Shown piece by piece: positions 12,326 to 24,225 of a DNA stretch of 64,000 nt (the first letter of the stretch is position 1; every line of letters starts with the position of its first letter). This DNA is from Podocnemis expansa (Eukaryota > Chordata > Testudines > Podocnemididae): contig ML681981.1 in NCBI GenBank assembly GCA_007922195.1, positions 17,281,861 through 17,345,860 on the forward strand, given 5' to 3'. A program made the position numbers and the translations under genes. Below the pieces are notes generated by a model. That model was not told the origin of the DNA, made no database searches, and saw nothing but the letters and a program-made list of their open reading frames with translations.

Positions 12326-13213
12326 ACGCTTTCTTAAAGTGGGGCCTATTGGAGTGTGTGGAATTTCCTCTATGGAATTATTATAGGATGCATACAGCTT
12401 TTTGAATTTATTTTCATGTTTTTTTCCCTTCATTTTTCTTCTCTTCTAGATCAGAAACCTTAGAATTTTCATTCTAACACCAAACAGAAAGCTCCAGCTG
12501 TCTCAGTCTAGTTCAGTAAAACAAACAAACATATTTGTCTTTAAGCACCACAGGACTTAAAGACATTCTGTGCAGAAGCACTGCTTGCCCAGGAAAAGAC
12601 CTGGGGCTCAGCGTGCTGGGACTTAGGGCTCGAGCCCTGTAAATGCAGAGCCAGTGACCCCTCTGATTCTGTGCAAATAAAAACACTGGTATGGCCAATA
12701 CATTATCGACTGAAACAATGAGTGACAACTCAGGCAGGTTAGTGTGCATCAACTAAAATGCTTAGACCCAGTGAGACATCAGGATGCAAAGTGTTTTGGG
12801 AAAGGCTGTGGGATAGCACTCTTTCTGGCATTAAAAAAGGAAAATGTATTTTGTGATTTACAGATTGCCAGGGAAGCAGTCATTTGAAAAGGTCATTTGG
12901 GCAAACAGAACCATAAATATCCCCAAACAGTTACTTTGGTAGTGCAGTGACAGTTTCAGTTGTCACTGAAGCTGGATAATCTCCATGTTTGCCTTTCATA
13001 GGGAATTATGTAATCTTAAAGGATAATCTTGTTTTGCTTTCTGGACCACACCATTTGAGGAGCAATTAACAACATATGCTGCTTCTCTGCAATCCTGTTC
13101 AGTTTCTCATATATATTTCCTTTGAAGAATTCAGAGAGCAAGAGAGAGAATTTAATAGAGATTTAGAATATGTATGATGAATACGATGCTCTTTCATACA
13201 GATAAAAAAGTAG
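12326..13213. other. Non-coding sequence
   Basis: No supported gene or repeat. The segment runs up to the TA target site of the pogo-like insertion. Confidence 0.5.
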
Positions 13214-13215
13214 TA

Positions 13216-14104
13216 CAGTGGGGATCCGTTAACATGCAACCAGTTTGTGTGCGGATCCAGTTAAAACGCGCTCCGGTCATGTTCCCCGAAGCCAGCAAGT
13301 TAACACACAGGACTCAGTAACGCGTGGTGCCTACACGCGGAAGTTGGCTGGGGCAGGAAACATGTGGAGTTAGCCTTAATAGAGTGTTTTTTGAGCGTTC
13401 CAGCATACTTGAACCCCTGTATGTAAAAAGCCATGCAAAAATCATTTATTTTTAAAGTGCCTGCTGGACGGAGGATGTGAAAGTAAAAAGGAGAACATGT
13501 CCTCCTTTTCCTTGACATCTGGCAACCCTAGGTAACCCTAGCCACCGCCGGCAGGCTGAGGGGATCTGGATCCACCCACAGCTGCTTCTGGACGAGCTGG
13601 GAGGTTTCCGCTGTGGGGGAAGCCATCCGGATCTGCTCCCCACCCGCAGCTTGCCGGCGGCAGATAGGGACAGATCCGGATCCCCGCAGCCTGCCAGTGG
13701 TGGCGGAAGCTTTGCACCACTGCCGGCAGGATGGAGGAATCTGGATCCATCCCCAGCTGCCGCCAGACAAGCGGAGGAGCTTCCGCCGCACCAGCAAGCC
13801 GTGGGGGGGGGGCGGATCTGGATGGCCCCCCGTGGTGGAAGCTTCCCAGCTTGTCCAGAAGCAGCTGGGGATGGATCTGAATCCCCTCAGCCTGCCAACT
13901 GGAAGACTGTGTCTTTGGGCTGGCTAGGGTCCCCGGCTGCCGGGTCTGTGCTGCCGGCAGTGATTTGTGCGCTGGTGAGTGCTTGCTGCTGTACGCACAC
14001 GTGCAGAGCTTGGGGAAACATTGGTCCCATTTATGTACGGTCTGTTTAACGTGAGGTCACTGCGGCTTGTTCCCCGACACCCATGTGTTAATGGGTCCCT
14101 ACTG
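13216..14104. mobile_element. pogo/Tigger-type non-autonomous element, 889 bp
   Basis: The left end CAGTGGGGATCCGTTAACATG and the inverted right end CAGTAGGGACCCATTAACACATG are long inverted repeats. Similarity continues inward through a GTTCCCCG block. The dinucleotide TA flanks both sides (13214-13215, 14105-14106), as in the Tc1/mariner/pogo superfamily. The centre is a GC-rich fold-back array, and sequence near 13440-13530 resembles the hAT MITE at 6594. No transposase is encoded; overlapping open frames within the GC-rich part are not genes. Confidence 0.75.
13550..13896. repeat. GC-rich fold-back minisatellite within the pogo-like element
   Basis: The 60-bp unit at 13550-13609 and the 60 bp at 13837-13896 are inverted copies, differing at a handful of positions. 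A further copy in plus orientation starts near 13725. The word GGATCTGGATCC or a variant recurs near 13562, 13625, 13673, 13738, 13815 and 13873, about every 50-75 bp. Units occur in both orientations, so the strand could fold into a large GC-rich hairpin. Confidence 0.7.
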
Positions 14105-14106
14105 TA

Positions 14107-14557
14107 GTAATACAAATGCAAAATGGCATAAGTATTGGTGAACTCAAGATGCTATCAGATAAAAATCCAAAAGGTTTACATATCCCTCAATGACTAAAAC
14201 TCAAAAATGCCTACTAGCCCAAATGGAATTCTCATTTCTTACAAATAATAGGAACTTGGAATAAAACTTCACAACCAAATATAGAGTTCCAGACCAGTAC
14301 ATACAGGATGTTACTTTCTTAATTTAAAATACTTTGTTTCTACAAATTACTGTTTCCCATGGCCTTCTTCTCCAAATTTCATATATATACACATCTCCAT
14401 AGCATGGCAAGGTATCTTGAAGGTGGAAGGTAGTGACTTTTGTGCAAGGAATTCCTAACTCAAGAGCAGATAGCAGATGTTTTTTCCTTAAAGCTCATAA
14501 TGAACAGTCATAAGAGGAAAAGGATTTTCTAGGGCAGGAGATGCTGAGGTGAGATTA
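14107..14557. other. Non-coding sequence
   Basis: AT-rich; nothing recognisable between the pogo-like element and the CR1 fragment. Confidence 0.5.
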
Positions 14558-15495
14558 TACAATCATGGAAACTGGAAAGGACCATGAGAGGTCTCAGAGT
14601 CCAGTCCCCTGCGCTAATGGCAGGACCAAGTTCCCTCTGAAGCCATCCCTGAGAGGTGCTTGTGTAACCTGCTCTTAAAGACTTCCAATGATGGAGATTT
14701 CACAAACTTGCCTAAGCCACTTATTTCAGTGGTTAATCACCCAGATGTTTAGGAATTTTTTCCCAATGTCTAACCTAAACCTCTCTTCTTGTAATTTAAG
14801 CCCATTGCTTCTTGTCCCATTATCGACAGTTAAAGAGAACAATTTTCCTCCCTCCTCCTCATGACAACCTTTTAGGCACTTGAAAATTATCATGTCCCCT
14901 CTCAGTCTCCTCATTTCTAGAATAAACAAACCCAGCTCTTTCAATCTTCCCTCATAAGTCAAGTGTTCCAGACGGTCTAATTATTCATGTTCCTCTTCTA
15001 ACTTGTTCTTTCCCTATTTTAGCTTCTGATCCTATCCTGTTTTTACTGCCTTGCCCCACGTTAGGCATCTAGTCAACCACCAACCTTTTTAGTGTAGACT
15101 GAAAAAAAGAAATAATTTAGTTCCTCTGCCATTTCCACACCTTCTGTTATTGTTTTTCCCTCTTTCTTGCGTAATGGACTTGTGCTGCCCTTGGTCTTCC
15201 TTTTTTTCTAATGTATTTAAAAATGGTTTTTTTTGTTACCCTTAATGTCTTTAGCTTGTTTGATCTCAGTTTGTGCCTTGGCCTTTCTGATTTTTCCCCT
15301 ACATAATGGTGTTATTTGTTAAGAGTTGTTCTTTGTGAGTTGTCCAAGTTTCCACTTTTTGTAGGACTCTTCATTTTTAGATGATTGAAAATCTCCTGGC
15401 TAAACAAGGATGGTCTCTTGCCTTACTTCCTATCCTTCCTGTGCTGTAGGATAGTCTTCATTTGATCTTATTCTTGATTTTTAACACATATATTT
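14558..15495 (-). mobile_element. CR1 LINE remnant with internal deletion
   Basis: The left edge carries the typical CR1 3' end read backward (AATCATGGAAACTGGAAAGG). Read on the minus strand, 14962-14726 encodes the ORF2 C-terminus (YEGRLKELGLF, then ...GTRSNGLKLQ...). The segment 15050-15490 encodes the linker between endonuclease and reverse transcriptase, with RKAKAQTEIKQAKDIKGNKK and ...EGKTITEG... but interrupted by stops. The reverse transcriptase itself is missing between them, so the copy suffered an internal deletion or was reshuffled. It is a dead element. Confidence 0.75.
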
Positions 15496-17189
15496 AAACA
15501 GCAGAGTGAATTTAATGCTTCTGAAATCTAGACCTCATATCAATAGTTCTAATCACACAGAGCAAGTAAGTGTTATGCAAGTTAACATACAGCTTTGCCT
15601 TAACACACTTCAGTACTGGTCTGAAGCATTTTCAGTTCACCTGTTTTAGTGGAGGAAGAATAAAGTTAATTGTTATAATGCATTGAGTGCAACTGCAGAT
15701 AAAATGTTAAATATGGATGAGATAATGCATTGTTTTTTACTACATTATTTACATTTCGTATGCATTTAAAGATTTACAGTCAACACCCATAACCTCAGGA
15801 ACTAGGAATTTTACAGTGATTAAACAAAATTTAGAAAGACAAACAATATCTTCCTACCCTTCTATAGTGGCAGTCTCACCAGCTGAGTAAAGCCTCTAGT
15901 GAGAAAAATGCATTTTATTCTGCTCAGGAAGTGTACCACATCTGGCCAGCCAGCTACACAGAATATGCTACAAACAAATATCCTGGAGTTGATGCTGGCA
16001 TATTCAATCCCAGGAGTTAACAAAAGGAATAATCTAGTGAAGTGTAACCACTGAGATGAGAGAGAGAGAGAAAACTTTCTGACAACTAAATATTCATCAC
16101 TTTGGACTTTATAAACTGTAACCAACACCTTGAACAGCATTTGAAAACAGAAAGGTAGCTAATGTAAAACACAGGAGTTCAGTTCACTCATGTGGTGACC
16201 CACTACTTTCTGTATTATCTGAAACACTTAGGTCTGTTGTAAAGATATAGCCTTAACTAGAGCACACTGCAGTAACACAGCCTTGAAGTTGCAAGACAGA
16301 GATCATTATGTCAAGATCAGGATTAGAAGGGAAAGAGAACTGCCTTTCCGCCAGTCCTAGATGAAAAGAGCCTTAAATGCGAGCTTTGCCATCTGAGAAT
16401 TGAACAGCAGCCCTGGATCTAATAAAAAACATAAGACAACAAATCAGACTTGCAATGTGTGGTTAAGTGCCCCTAAGAGAAAGTGTGTCAGGGCAACAGC
16501 CATTTTCCTGGATATTTTCCTGTCTTTCAGTGTCACTTTCATTGAACCTAAGCCAGTTCATATTTTTCTATTGGTCAGATACTATGAAACTCAGATAAAG
16601 ACGAGATCACTAGCATATAAACTGACAATTTATCAGTTTCTTTGCTTGTAAAAATACATAAATTATAGAGACAAAAATACAAAGTTCTTTTTTTTGCTCA
16701 TTCATTCGAGATATATATATATTATATATATATGCATGCATTTCATGTATTAGATCTATAATACGACATGGCATTTTGACACTAAGTACTATTTATGTGT
16801 CTCTTATCAGACACAAGCTTATGTTAAAGGAACTTAATGGTTACTATAATACCTGTAATTGCTGTAACTACCATAGAATTAGGCACTGAACTATAATTAC
16901 CAATTCTCTGGAGGAGACAGCTTTAAAGAAAAAGGAAGTGAAGTTTGCAGCATATAAAATAATTAAACACATGCCTGGACAGCTCCCTCAAGATGTCGAG
17001 GAATCTATGGATTTCTTTAACATTAACTGGCATACCACAAAAAAAATTAACACTCATTTACAGTGTAGAGCCATGTGTTTAATTTGAAAGTGTTCACCAT
17101 GCTTCATAATTAAAATACAAGCCAGATTCCAATCTCAGTTATTCTGCTATAAATGTAGCATAACTTTAGTGAAGGCAATGGAGCCATTA
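15496..17189. other. Non-coding sequence
   Basis: Contains a (GA)n run near 16056 and a TA-rich palindromic tract at 16710-16735. No exon or transposon ends are recognised. Confidence 0.5.
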
Positions 17190-18260
17190 AGGGCTACATT
17201 CACGAAAAGGACTGAACTGACTAACTGTTGGTTTAGGACCCTAAATTCCAGAATCATCTACACCAGCATTCACAAAACCCTCATTCAGCTTCTGTCAAAG
17301 TCCATAGACATCTAAACTCACATGGTACCTATGTTTTTACAGTAAAAGTTCCTTGGGTTCCTATGTTTCTGCCTCTAGACATCTGCACTGCTGCCTCATT
17401 GCAGGAAACAGGGGTGAGTGGGGCTTTACTTCAGGCACACTGGCGCAGCTTCATTGAGCTGATCCATTAAAGGGGCACGTTCCTCACTTCTCGCTCCAGG
17501 CACCAGCCATTGTACAGGGCACATTTAGATCAGAACATGCCCCAGGTGCTGAATCCTTTAGTTACAGCTCTGGCAGGAAACCAGACTCTTAAGGCCCACT
17601 GCAATTCAAAAACCAAGGAAAGATATGCTTTCTTCCACCTAATTGCCCTGCCAGGCCCAATCCACTAAGAGGACTCTGAGAAACAGAAAGAACAGGGCTC
17701 TATCAGCACCCAGGGAAGGGCTCTACCATCTCTATGAACCACTGGCTTATGCAATATTCTGAGCCGGGTCTTTGTCAATCTCTTATTGAAGCTATTCTAC
17801 ATTATGCAAGAGAGAGAAAGAGAAATTATCCATGCATGAAAATGAATGTATAGTCTGACAGTTAATGTACTCCTTCAATGTGGAGATCCAGTAATTCTAC
17901 TCCAATGATGCTTTAGTTATTTATCCAAAGTGGAAGACTTTCAACAAGAGAAACTGAGGGATCCTCACATCAGACTAGCATATATGTCAATAATTAGGGC
18001 ACTGATGTGAGAGATGACAGACCTCTATTCAAAAATTCTCTGCTTATTAGGCAGAGGGTGGATTTGTATTGGGGGTTTACCACATACCAGGTAAGTGCCC
18101 TACTCATTGGACTAAAACTTTTAAGAGAGGTCCTTCTTCCTCTTCAGCAGCTTGCAAGAAATGCTTTCGGTGCCTGACTCCAGCAGAGGATTCACAGCTC
18201 AGAATCCCATGCACAGCCAGGCACTAAACTTGCTGAGGGGGGTGGCCCTAGGACCTACTC
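17190..18260 (-). repeat. Interspersed repeat with a tRNA-like segment
   Basis: The stretch starting GGGCTACATTCACGAAAAGG and the stretch near 18050-18125 resemble a repeat family I associate with turtles and crocodilians. On the minus strand, 18125-18050 keeps a decayed tRNA-like layout: an A-box-like region (CCAATGAGTAGGGC) and, about 30 nt on, a B-box-like CAATACAAATCC. The middle (17300-17950) is poorly conserved and may include unrelated DNA. Boundaries are approximate. Confidence 0.4.
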
Positions 18261-18845
18261 CATTCATTGTATAAAGAAGATGAACACCTCAGTCCAAGCT
18301 TTGTGAATTCCAGTGATTTTTCCAAGTACCTAAGAGAGTTAGTAATGGTGACACACAGCTTTCCAACACCTAAAACCCTTTGTGAATCTAGTTCTGAGAT
18401 TATACCGCAGTGTAATGGGCCTCACAATCTGGTTTTTTTATGTGCAATCTGGATTTCTAGACTCACTCTTACATTTCACTATAAAACTGAAACAGATGTA
18501 TAATAACTGGTCTTAGAAACAATAACTTAACTTTTAGCTTTTCCAAAAGATTCTTCCTCTCTAACACATTTCCATATTTGTATTTTTAGATTAGTTGGCA
18601 GCAATCCTTGCCTGTGGCCAAAGATGACAGAGTGCATCAAAAGACATGAAGACACAAAGATGGTTTTAATACTTCTATGCACTAGGTTGACTCCCTGGTG
18701 TAAGTAACAGTAGCCTTGAAGAAGCTTTAATTTACACCAACTGCCTATTGCCCTGTAGTCCATTTAGGGAAGTTAGGGTTCCTCTGGAGTACAGAAGCCT
18801 TACCCACACCCTTACCCTCCCAACTACACTCCCAATGTTCACCAT
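18261..18845. other. Non-coding sequence
   Basis: Short open frames at 18267 and 18527 lack any supporting feature. Confidence 0.5.
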
Positions 18846-19050
18846 GGCTATGTCTACAACGGGGGGGGGGGGGGCCGGGGAAGTCGACTTAACTCCTGGG
18901 GAGAAACTGGCTCCATGTACCCCTGGCTGTGTGCAAGTGATCTGCCAGCACCCCCCCCCCACACACCTACAGCAAGGGGCTGGGAGCTCTGCAGGCTGCG
19001 GGGCTAGGAGCTGGCTGGCAGACCGATCTAGCTCCCTGCTGTTTGCACTT
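18846..19050. mobile_element. Left end of a Harbinger-like element with GC-rich interior (truncated)
   Basis: It begins GGCTATGTCTACAAC, the same terminal motif as the elements at 3602 and 44473. A G-run of 14 bases, a C-run near 18950 and a GC-rich interior follow. The matching right end was not found, so the 3' boundary is arbitrary. Open frames on both strands (18732-19356) follow from the GC-rich composition. Confidence 0.45.
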
Positions 19051-19807
19051 TGGCACAAGCGGCTTGGAGTCTGGTCAGTTTCACTGACTCTGAGCTCTAT
19101 GGACTCTTGGCCAACTGTAGAGGCTATTGGGCCACAGAGCCACTTCCTTCCGCTTTGGAGTGTAGTTCCATGTAAGGCTTGTGGAGTAAGACACATTATA
19201 CTCTCAGTCTGTGTAATGTGCCATTTAAGAGACATATATGCCCTTGGTGGTGATATTGCTCAAAAAGGATCTATGACTATGTGGACACTCTTGAAGCTCC
19301 TACAGTATGGCACTGTGGAGGCAATATATTCAGGATCTGAATACAGCACCCACTGAATTCCATAAAAGGACTCCGGTTGACTTCCATGGGACCTAGATGA
19401 AAGCCTCAGAGAACAGGAGATAGCTTGGTAAGCACTGTAACCCTTTTTAATTGTTGGCACCGAACTCTGCTGTATAGCAACAAGATGACTTGTGGAATAT
19501 AAATAATAATAAACTTATAATAAATGTATGAGAAATACGTTGAATCTAAGATACAATATGGAAATCATTATCCTTAAATGTGTTGGTTTAAGCAGTTATG
19601 TTAATAATAATTTAAATAACTTCTTTACAAAGAACAGAACAGAAGGAACAAGAAAGGAAGACTATGTCTGATAAGTAAAATTGATGGTACAATATGAAAC
19701 GAAGCTTAATAAAAATTACCAGTTAAAATACCTGTATTGCTCTATGCTTTCACAACTACCAGTTTTACAATGAGTTTGAGAATTTAACTATAGGGAAAGA
19801 GAATATA
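19051..19807. other. Non-coding sequence
   Basis: Includes a short (AAT)n run near 19503. Nothing else is recognisable. Confidence 0.45.
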
Positions 19808-20140
19808 GAATCATGGCACTGGAAGAGACTATGAGAGGTCACCTAGTCCAGTCCCTTTCATGTATGGTAGGACTAAATATTGTCTCTAGACTATCCCCAA
19901 CAAGTGTTTGTCTAACCCGCTGGTAAAAACCTCAAATGATGGAGATTCCATAACCACACTAAGCAATTTATTCCAATGCTTAACTACCCCGCTCATTAGG
20001 ATTTTTTTCCTAGTGCCCAACCTTACAAGTTCTTGCTGCAGTTTAAGTCCATTGCTTCTTGTTCTAGCCTTAGAGGTTAAAGAGAACAATTTTCTCCCTC
20101 CTCCTTGTAACAACCTTTCATGTATTTTAAAACTCTAATT
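19808..20140 (-). mobile_element. CR1 LINE 3' fragment
   Basis: It starts with the inverted CR1 3' end (GAATCATGGCACTGGAAGAG) and reads on the minus strand into the ORF2 C-terminus (KLFSLTSKARTRSNGLKLQQ, then WNKLL.VVMESPSFEVF). It is 5'-truncated, as is usual for LINE copies, and inactive. Confidence 0.85.
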
Positions 20141-21589
20141 ATATAACAAATATTCATTATACATGGAATATAAAAATAGCACGAACTATTGACAAGGATG
20201 GATTTCTGGGCAAAACTGCCTTTTAGCTTTTGGTGCACCCTAACTCTATCTAAAAGGACAAAATTATATAGAACGGCAATATGAATGTCATTTTGCACAT
20301 GCATTCTGAATATTTTAAGATTTATGTTACAGTAATGGGATATGAACGCATTTCAATTTGCAAAGAACAAAAGGAAAATAATATATAAAACCTACTGATG
20401 ACATCATGAGCCGGAAACAATCACGCAATATTATAAATATTAACAAATGTGCCAGTCACTAAATTGCAATGTAAAGGTTCTTGAATTTATTGCTGCAGGC
20501 TTTTTTCCTTCTTTTAAAATACAACTGCTAACTTGACAAAAGACTGGGCACAATCAAAAGCCATGCTTTTATCTGTCCTATGATGGGTTCAATTAGTATT
20601 ATATTAAACCCTTGTAGTATATCCAATGAGATCCACTGAAATACTCCAAAAAAGTAACTGGCACATTCATTAAAACTAAGGGCCCAATCTAGTTTTTGTT
20701 CAAGTCAAGAGTAAAACTCCTGCTAAATTTGAGGGATGTATGCTCTGGCTCAGAGTCTTGTTAAATATAACGCGCTCAACATGCAAGCAAGAGTCTTCAC
20801 CACAGTCATCCCCTATGACCTACTATAGCATTTTGAGCCCTTCTGCTGCAGATTGACAAAACAGCAATGAAGTCAGTTTTATGGTGACACTTGAACTGTT
20901 CTTTCCATTTAATACATAATGACAGAAAAAAGTTACAACAGTATTGAGGAAAGTTCATGTGAGAATGATGGTAGTGCAGAACAAAAACATTTTTCACTAT
21001 CTTGAAAGAACAAACTAGGCCATATACTTAACATCTTTCCTGATAACCATGCAAATCCACATCAGGTCATGCTGGGAAGACTGTGCACTTCACACAGGCT
21101 GTTTATGTTTTCCCATGCTGCCTCACCAATGGTTTGTACTATTATGCTACGATACACTCTATTCTCACAAGCAAGAGTTCCAGTGGTAACAAACTTCAAA
21201 GTGTACCAGCAGTCCTTTGTTTTGCAATCAGTGTGAATAACACTCATTTCCTAGCTGAATTAATGAAGGACAGTAGTGCTATGACAGTGTTCATTCTCTT
21301 GGGGGTGGGCAATGCTATCCCATTACTGTCTTTGCCTTGTATCCACCAATTTACAACTCAGAAAATAGCAAACAACCTGAAAGATCAAGTGGCAGACTGA
21401 AAAATGCAAGAAGTGAGAAAAAAAAGCTAAAGAAAAACAAAATTTCCATGCTAATTTATTTGTGGGCTTTTCTTGATCAAAGAGTTAAAGGCCTAGCACT
21501 CAAAAGACCTTCCCCCATGGTATGTTGTAAATTGTATGTGTTGCCCACATAAGCCCTGTGCTCTGCACTGCAGTATCTAACTGATTTAG
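20141..21589. other. Non-coding sequence
   Basis: A stretch at 20690-20760 (GGGCCCAATCTAG...) has the look of an old palindromic MITE fragment. The open frame at 21083-21400 has no recognisable domain. Confidence 0.45.
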
Positions 21590-21765
21590 GAACTTCAATA
21601 TCATTTTCAAAATGGAAGTAGGCATTAGGGAGCCAAACCCCCAAAGCGTTTTATGCTCCTAAGCAGTCAAATCATTTGAAAATGAGATGTAAGCTCCTAA
21701 ATCAGGTTTTGCATTGCAGAGCACCTCAATGCCTAAATACTTTAAAATATCTGGGCCACAGAATG
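21590..21765. mobile_element. Palindromic MITE remnant
   Basis: Contains paired words such as GCATTAGGGAGCC, TTGAAAATGAGATG and GCTCCTAAATCAGG around ATCTGGGCC. The plan matches the widespread amniote repeats built from CCTAA and TGAAAAT words. No target duplication was identified. Confidence 0.35.
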
Positions 21766-22064
21766 ATACACAGCTAGTGTGTGTATATATATTGAAGTAA
21801 ACATTTTTACAATTACCCAGCTATGACAGAAAATCCTGAGGGGAAGTCTCCCCTGAATTTCTGGATAACAGGAGAAGAAAGCATACAAAAGATGTAGCCT
21901 GATGAGTGACCATCAAAGTAGAATTGTCCCACAAATTTTGCAAACTCATATTTAATGGTTTTGATAAATAACCTTCATTTTCACTTATGGTGTCTCTGGC
22001 ATTCTGGAAAATACTTATTCTCTACAGCAAATAGTCAAGCCTCTTGCTGCTGGAAGATGATCAA

Positions 22065-22192
22065 GGTAAAATTTTCAAGAGTTAGTTACACACCTAAATG
22101 ACAAAGAAATTCAATGAGACAGTCTCCCTATCTGACTTTGACGATGTGAATTAGGATCTTAAACCATTTCAGTATTTATGAAAATTTTACTC
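22065..22192. mobile_element. Short MITE with AAAATTTTC ends
   Basis: The segment opens GGTAAAATTTTCAAGAG and closes ATGAAAATTTTACTC, so the ends are inverted repeats. The interior has CACACCTAAATGAC and CAATGAGAC words. It matches a common turtle/bird/crocodilian palindromic repeat by recollection. Confidence 0.55.
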
Positions 22193-23214
22193 TCACGATC
22201 AGCCACTTTGGTTTACCAAAACTGGTTGGTTGCAAATAAAACATCCATATACTCTTTTTAGCTAGCAGATACATTACCCATTTCCTGAGTATTTATTTAA
22301 CATACAGGACAATTTGACTACTGAAGAGACCACATGCTTAAGGTAAATGATGCATCATTAATACTGAAAAAGCTTCATTTTTTATGTTTAAGTCCCACAT
22401 CTAATCTGGTACAGATTTTAATGGAACTGTGTACACATACAGGAATCTCTTTGCTTGAATGACAACGCAAGATTGAGGGCCAGCTCCTTAAACCTGATCT
22501 ATTATTGCACATGAACCACACTTCTAAGTTGTGGCAGTGCAACAGAAGAATAATTAAAAGAGAATCTGTTTGAGATCTACTTTCTTGATGCTCATCCTAC
22601 TGTATCTCTTTTTTTTTTTTTGATAGACTATCATGAGAAAAGTACTTCTCATGGCATTTCCCACTACAACAACATGGTTTTAATCTTCGACGTAAACCAC
22701 AAGAAGGAAACCACATGTTTACAGCTTGGGAATATTAGGAAGAGAAATCATTCTTATGGCATTTTGAACTAGAAGAGACACATTATGAGATTTCTAGATA
22801 GTCTTGCACATCTCAGCTTTAGTATTAACTACATCACACACCTTAGTCAAGTTAACATGAGAGCAACAAATGCCAGGAAAACTGGAGAATGGAGTGAAAA
22901 GGAAAAAAGAAGTCTATTTAAGGGAAATGTGTGAGATTTTGAATTTAACTCTTATAAATAGATAGGACTTTCTCAAAAGTTCAGTACTATTTACAAGACA
23001 CCGAGGGTTGAAATGCCAACTAAATATTTGCATCTCCAAAAGCCCACTGAATAGGCATTTGAACAACTACATCTATATTGCACATAAAAAGGCTGATAAA
23101 TACACTGAATGTTCAAACAACACTACCTGATCAGACTACAAGGTAAACTAAAAACATAGCCACACCCCTTGATTAGAGTAAGGCCTTGATGCTGTAACAC
23201 AATGGTTAAAGTAT
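22193..23214. other. Non-coding sequence
   Basis: Contains a T14 run at 22608-22621 followed by GATAG, which mimics a splice acceptor. No coding frame follows it. Confidence 0.45.
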
Positions 23215-23925
23215 AATTTGGCAGGCCCTGGAAACTTCCTAAATTTCCAGGCCTGCTTCATGCATGTCTGGGCCCTGACCCCCAAATGCATACCCACGTG
23301 AGACCCCTCTTTCCTCATGTCCTTCTCAGCCCCCATCCCCATTCTCTGCCCCCATGTCCCCATTCCAGCCCTAACTCCCCAACCCTTGTCTTCACTCCAT
23401 CCCCCCAACCCCCTTCACACCTCCCCAGACCACCATCTTGACCCCTTCGTCCCACCCCACCCGTCCGCCACGCTGAGCCACCCAAGGGGAGGCCAGGCCC
23501 CCACACCGTGCTAGCTCACCACTGAGGTCTGGGGCCCTCCAGCGGCGCACGGACTCCCAGAGGCTGGGTTGGGGGAGAATCGCCCCTTCAGCCATGCTCC
23601 CCATCCCTGCTGAGCTGGAGCTGCCCAAAGGGAGGCTGGGCCCCGTGCCATGTTCACTCACAGCAGCATGCAGACTCCAAAAAGCTGGGGCGGGGGAGAA
23701 TCGCCCCTTACTCCCCACTGCTCCAGACTGCGTTTTGAGACTTCTGCCTCTAGCACAGCCTGTGCATATACAGGGGAGCTGGCTGACGACTCCCTGCACT
23801 CCCTGCCCTGCTGGAATGCAGCGTTCTAGCTTCGTTTTCTATTTTTAGGAGCCTCAGAACGCTGGGCCCCTAAAAATACTGGGCACCAGAATGCTGTTCC
23901 GGTGCGTTCTGCCCTGCTTCAACCC
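23215..23925. repeat. GC-rich repeat block, possibly hAT-borne, with a tandem duplication
   Basis: A C-rich tract (23285-23460) precedes two degenerate copies of a segment. CCAAGGGGAGGCC at 23481 and CCAAAGGGAGGCT at 23624 begin them, and GAGAATCGCCCCTT closes each (23575-23588 and 23696-23709). The block opens near CAGGCCC and closes near GCCCTG, hAT-like in style, but no target duplication matched. Overlapping open frames on both strands are compositional. Confidence 0.45.
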
Positions 23926-24143
23926 TTGCTGTACTATTTATTCAGCTAATTTCTCTGATGTCAATGCAACCATTCACTTGTGTAAAGGGGGCTATCAGCA
24001 TCAGTAATAGGTATGAAACTGGACCCTAACATAGTGAACTACTGCCAAAAGGGGAGGCAACAGCACTTACTATCCGTAGCTAGCAGAGGTCAGCATGAAC
24101 CCAATTAATAACTGAAGGTAAAAATAATTAAAATAAAAATGTC

Positions 24144-24225
24144 ATGATACTCTAACAATGAATATCAGGTATCATTAAGAAACAGCTTTCTTAATTATAC
24201 CTGATATTCATTGTTAGAGTATCAT
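24144..24225. repeat. Near-perfect 82-nt hairpin (39-bp arms)
   Basis: The left arm 24144-24182 and right arm 24187-24225 are inverted copies with a single mismatch, separated by the tetranucleotide CAGC. Each arm contains TAACAATGAATATCAGG or its complement. The transcript of either strand would fold into a long stem with a 4-nt loop, in the size range of a microRNA precursor. It could equally be a small fold-back transposon or a replication-born inverted duplication. Flanking GTC and CCT show no target duplication. Confidence 0.9.

Noticed and set aside
13452..14121. Overlapping open frames on both strands in the pogo-like element
   Set aside because: GC-rich fold-back repeat with no recognisable protein family; frames cross unit boundaries and the element ends.
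18732..19356. 202- and 167-codon frames on opposite strands
   Set aside because: Both include homopolymer G and C runs of a GC-rich transposon fragment and have no domain.
22595..22680. Splice acceptor and exon after the T14 run
   Set aside because: T-run plus GATAG mimics an acceptor, but no open frame with a donor follows.
23148..23848. Several frames up to 135 codons on both strands
   Set aside because: Compositional effect of a C-rich repeat block; low-complexity products.
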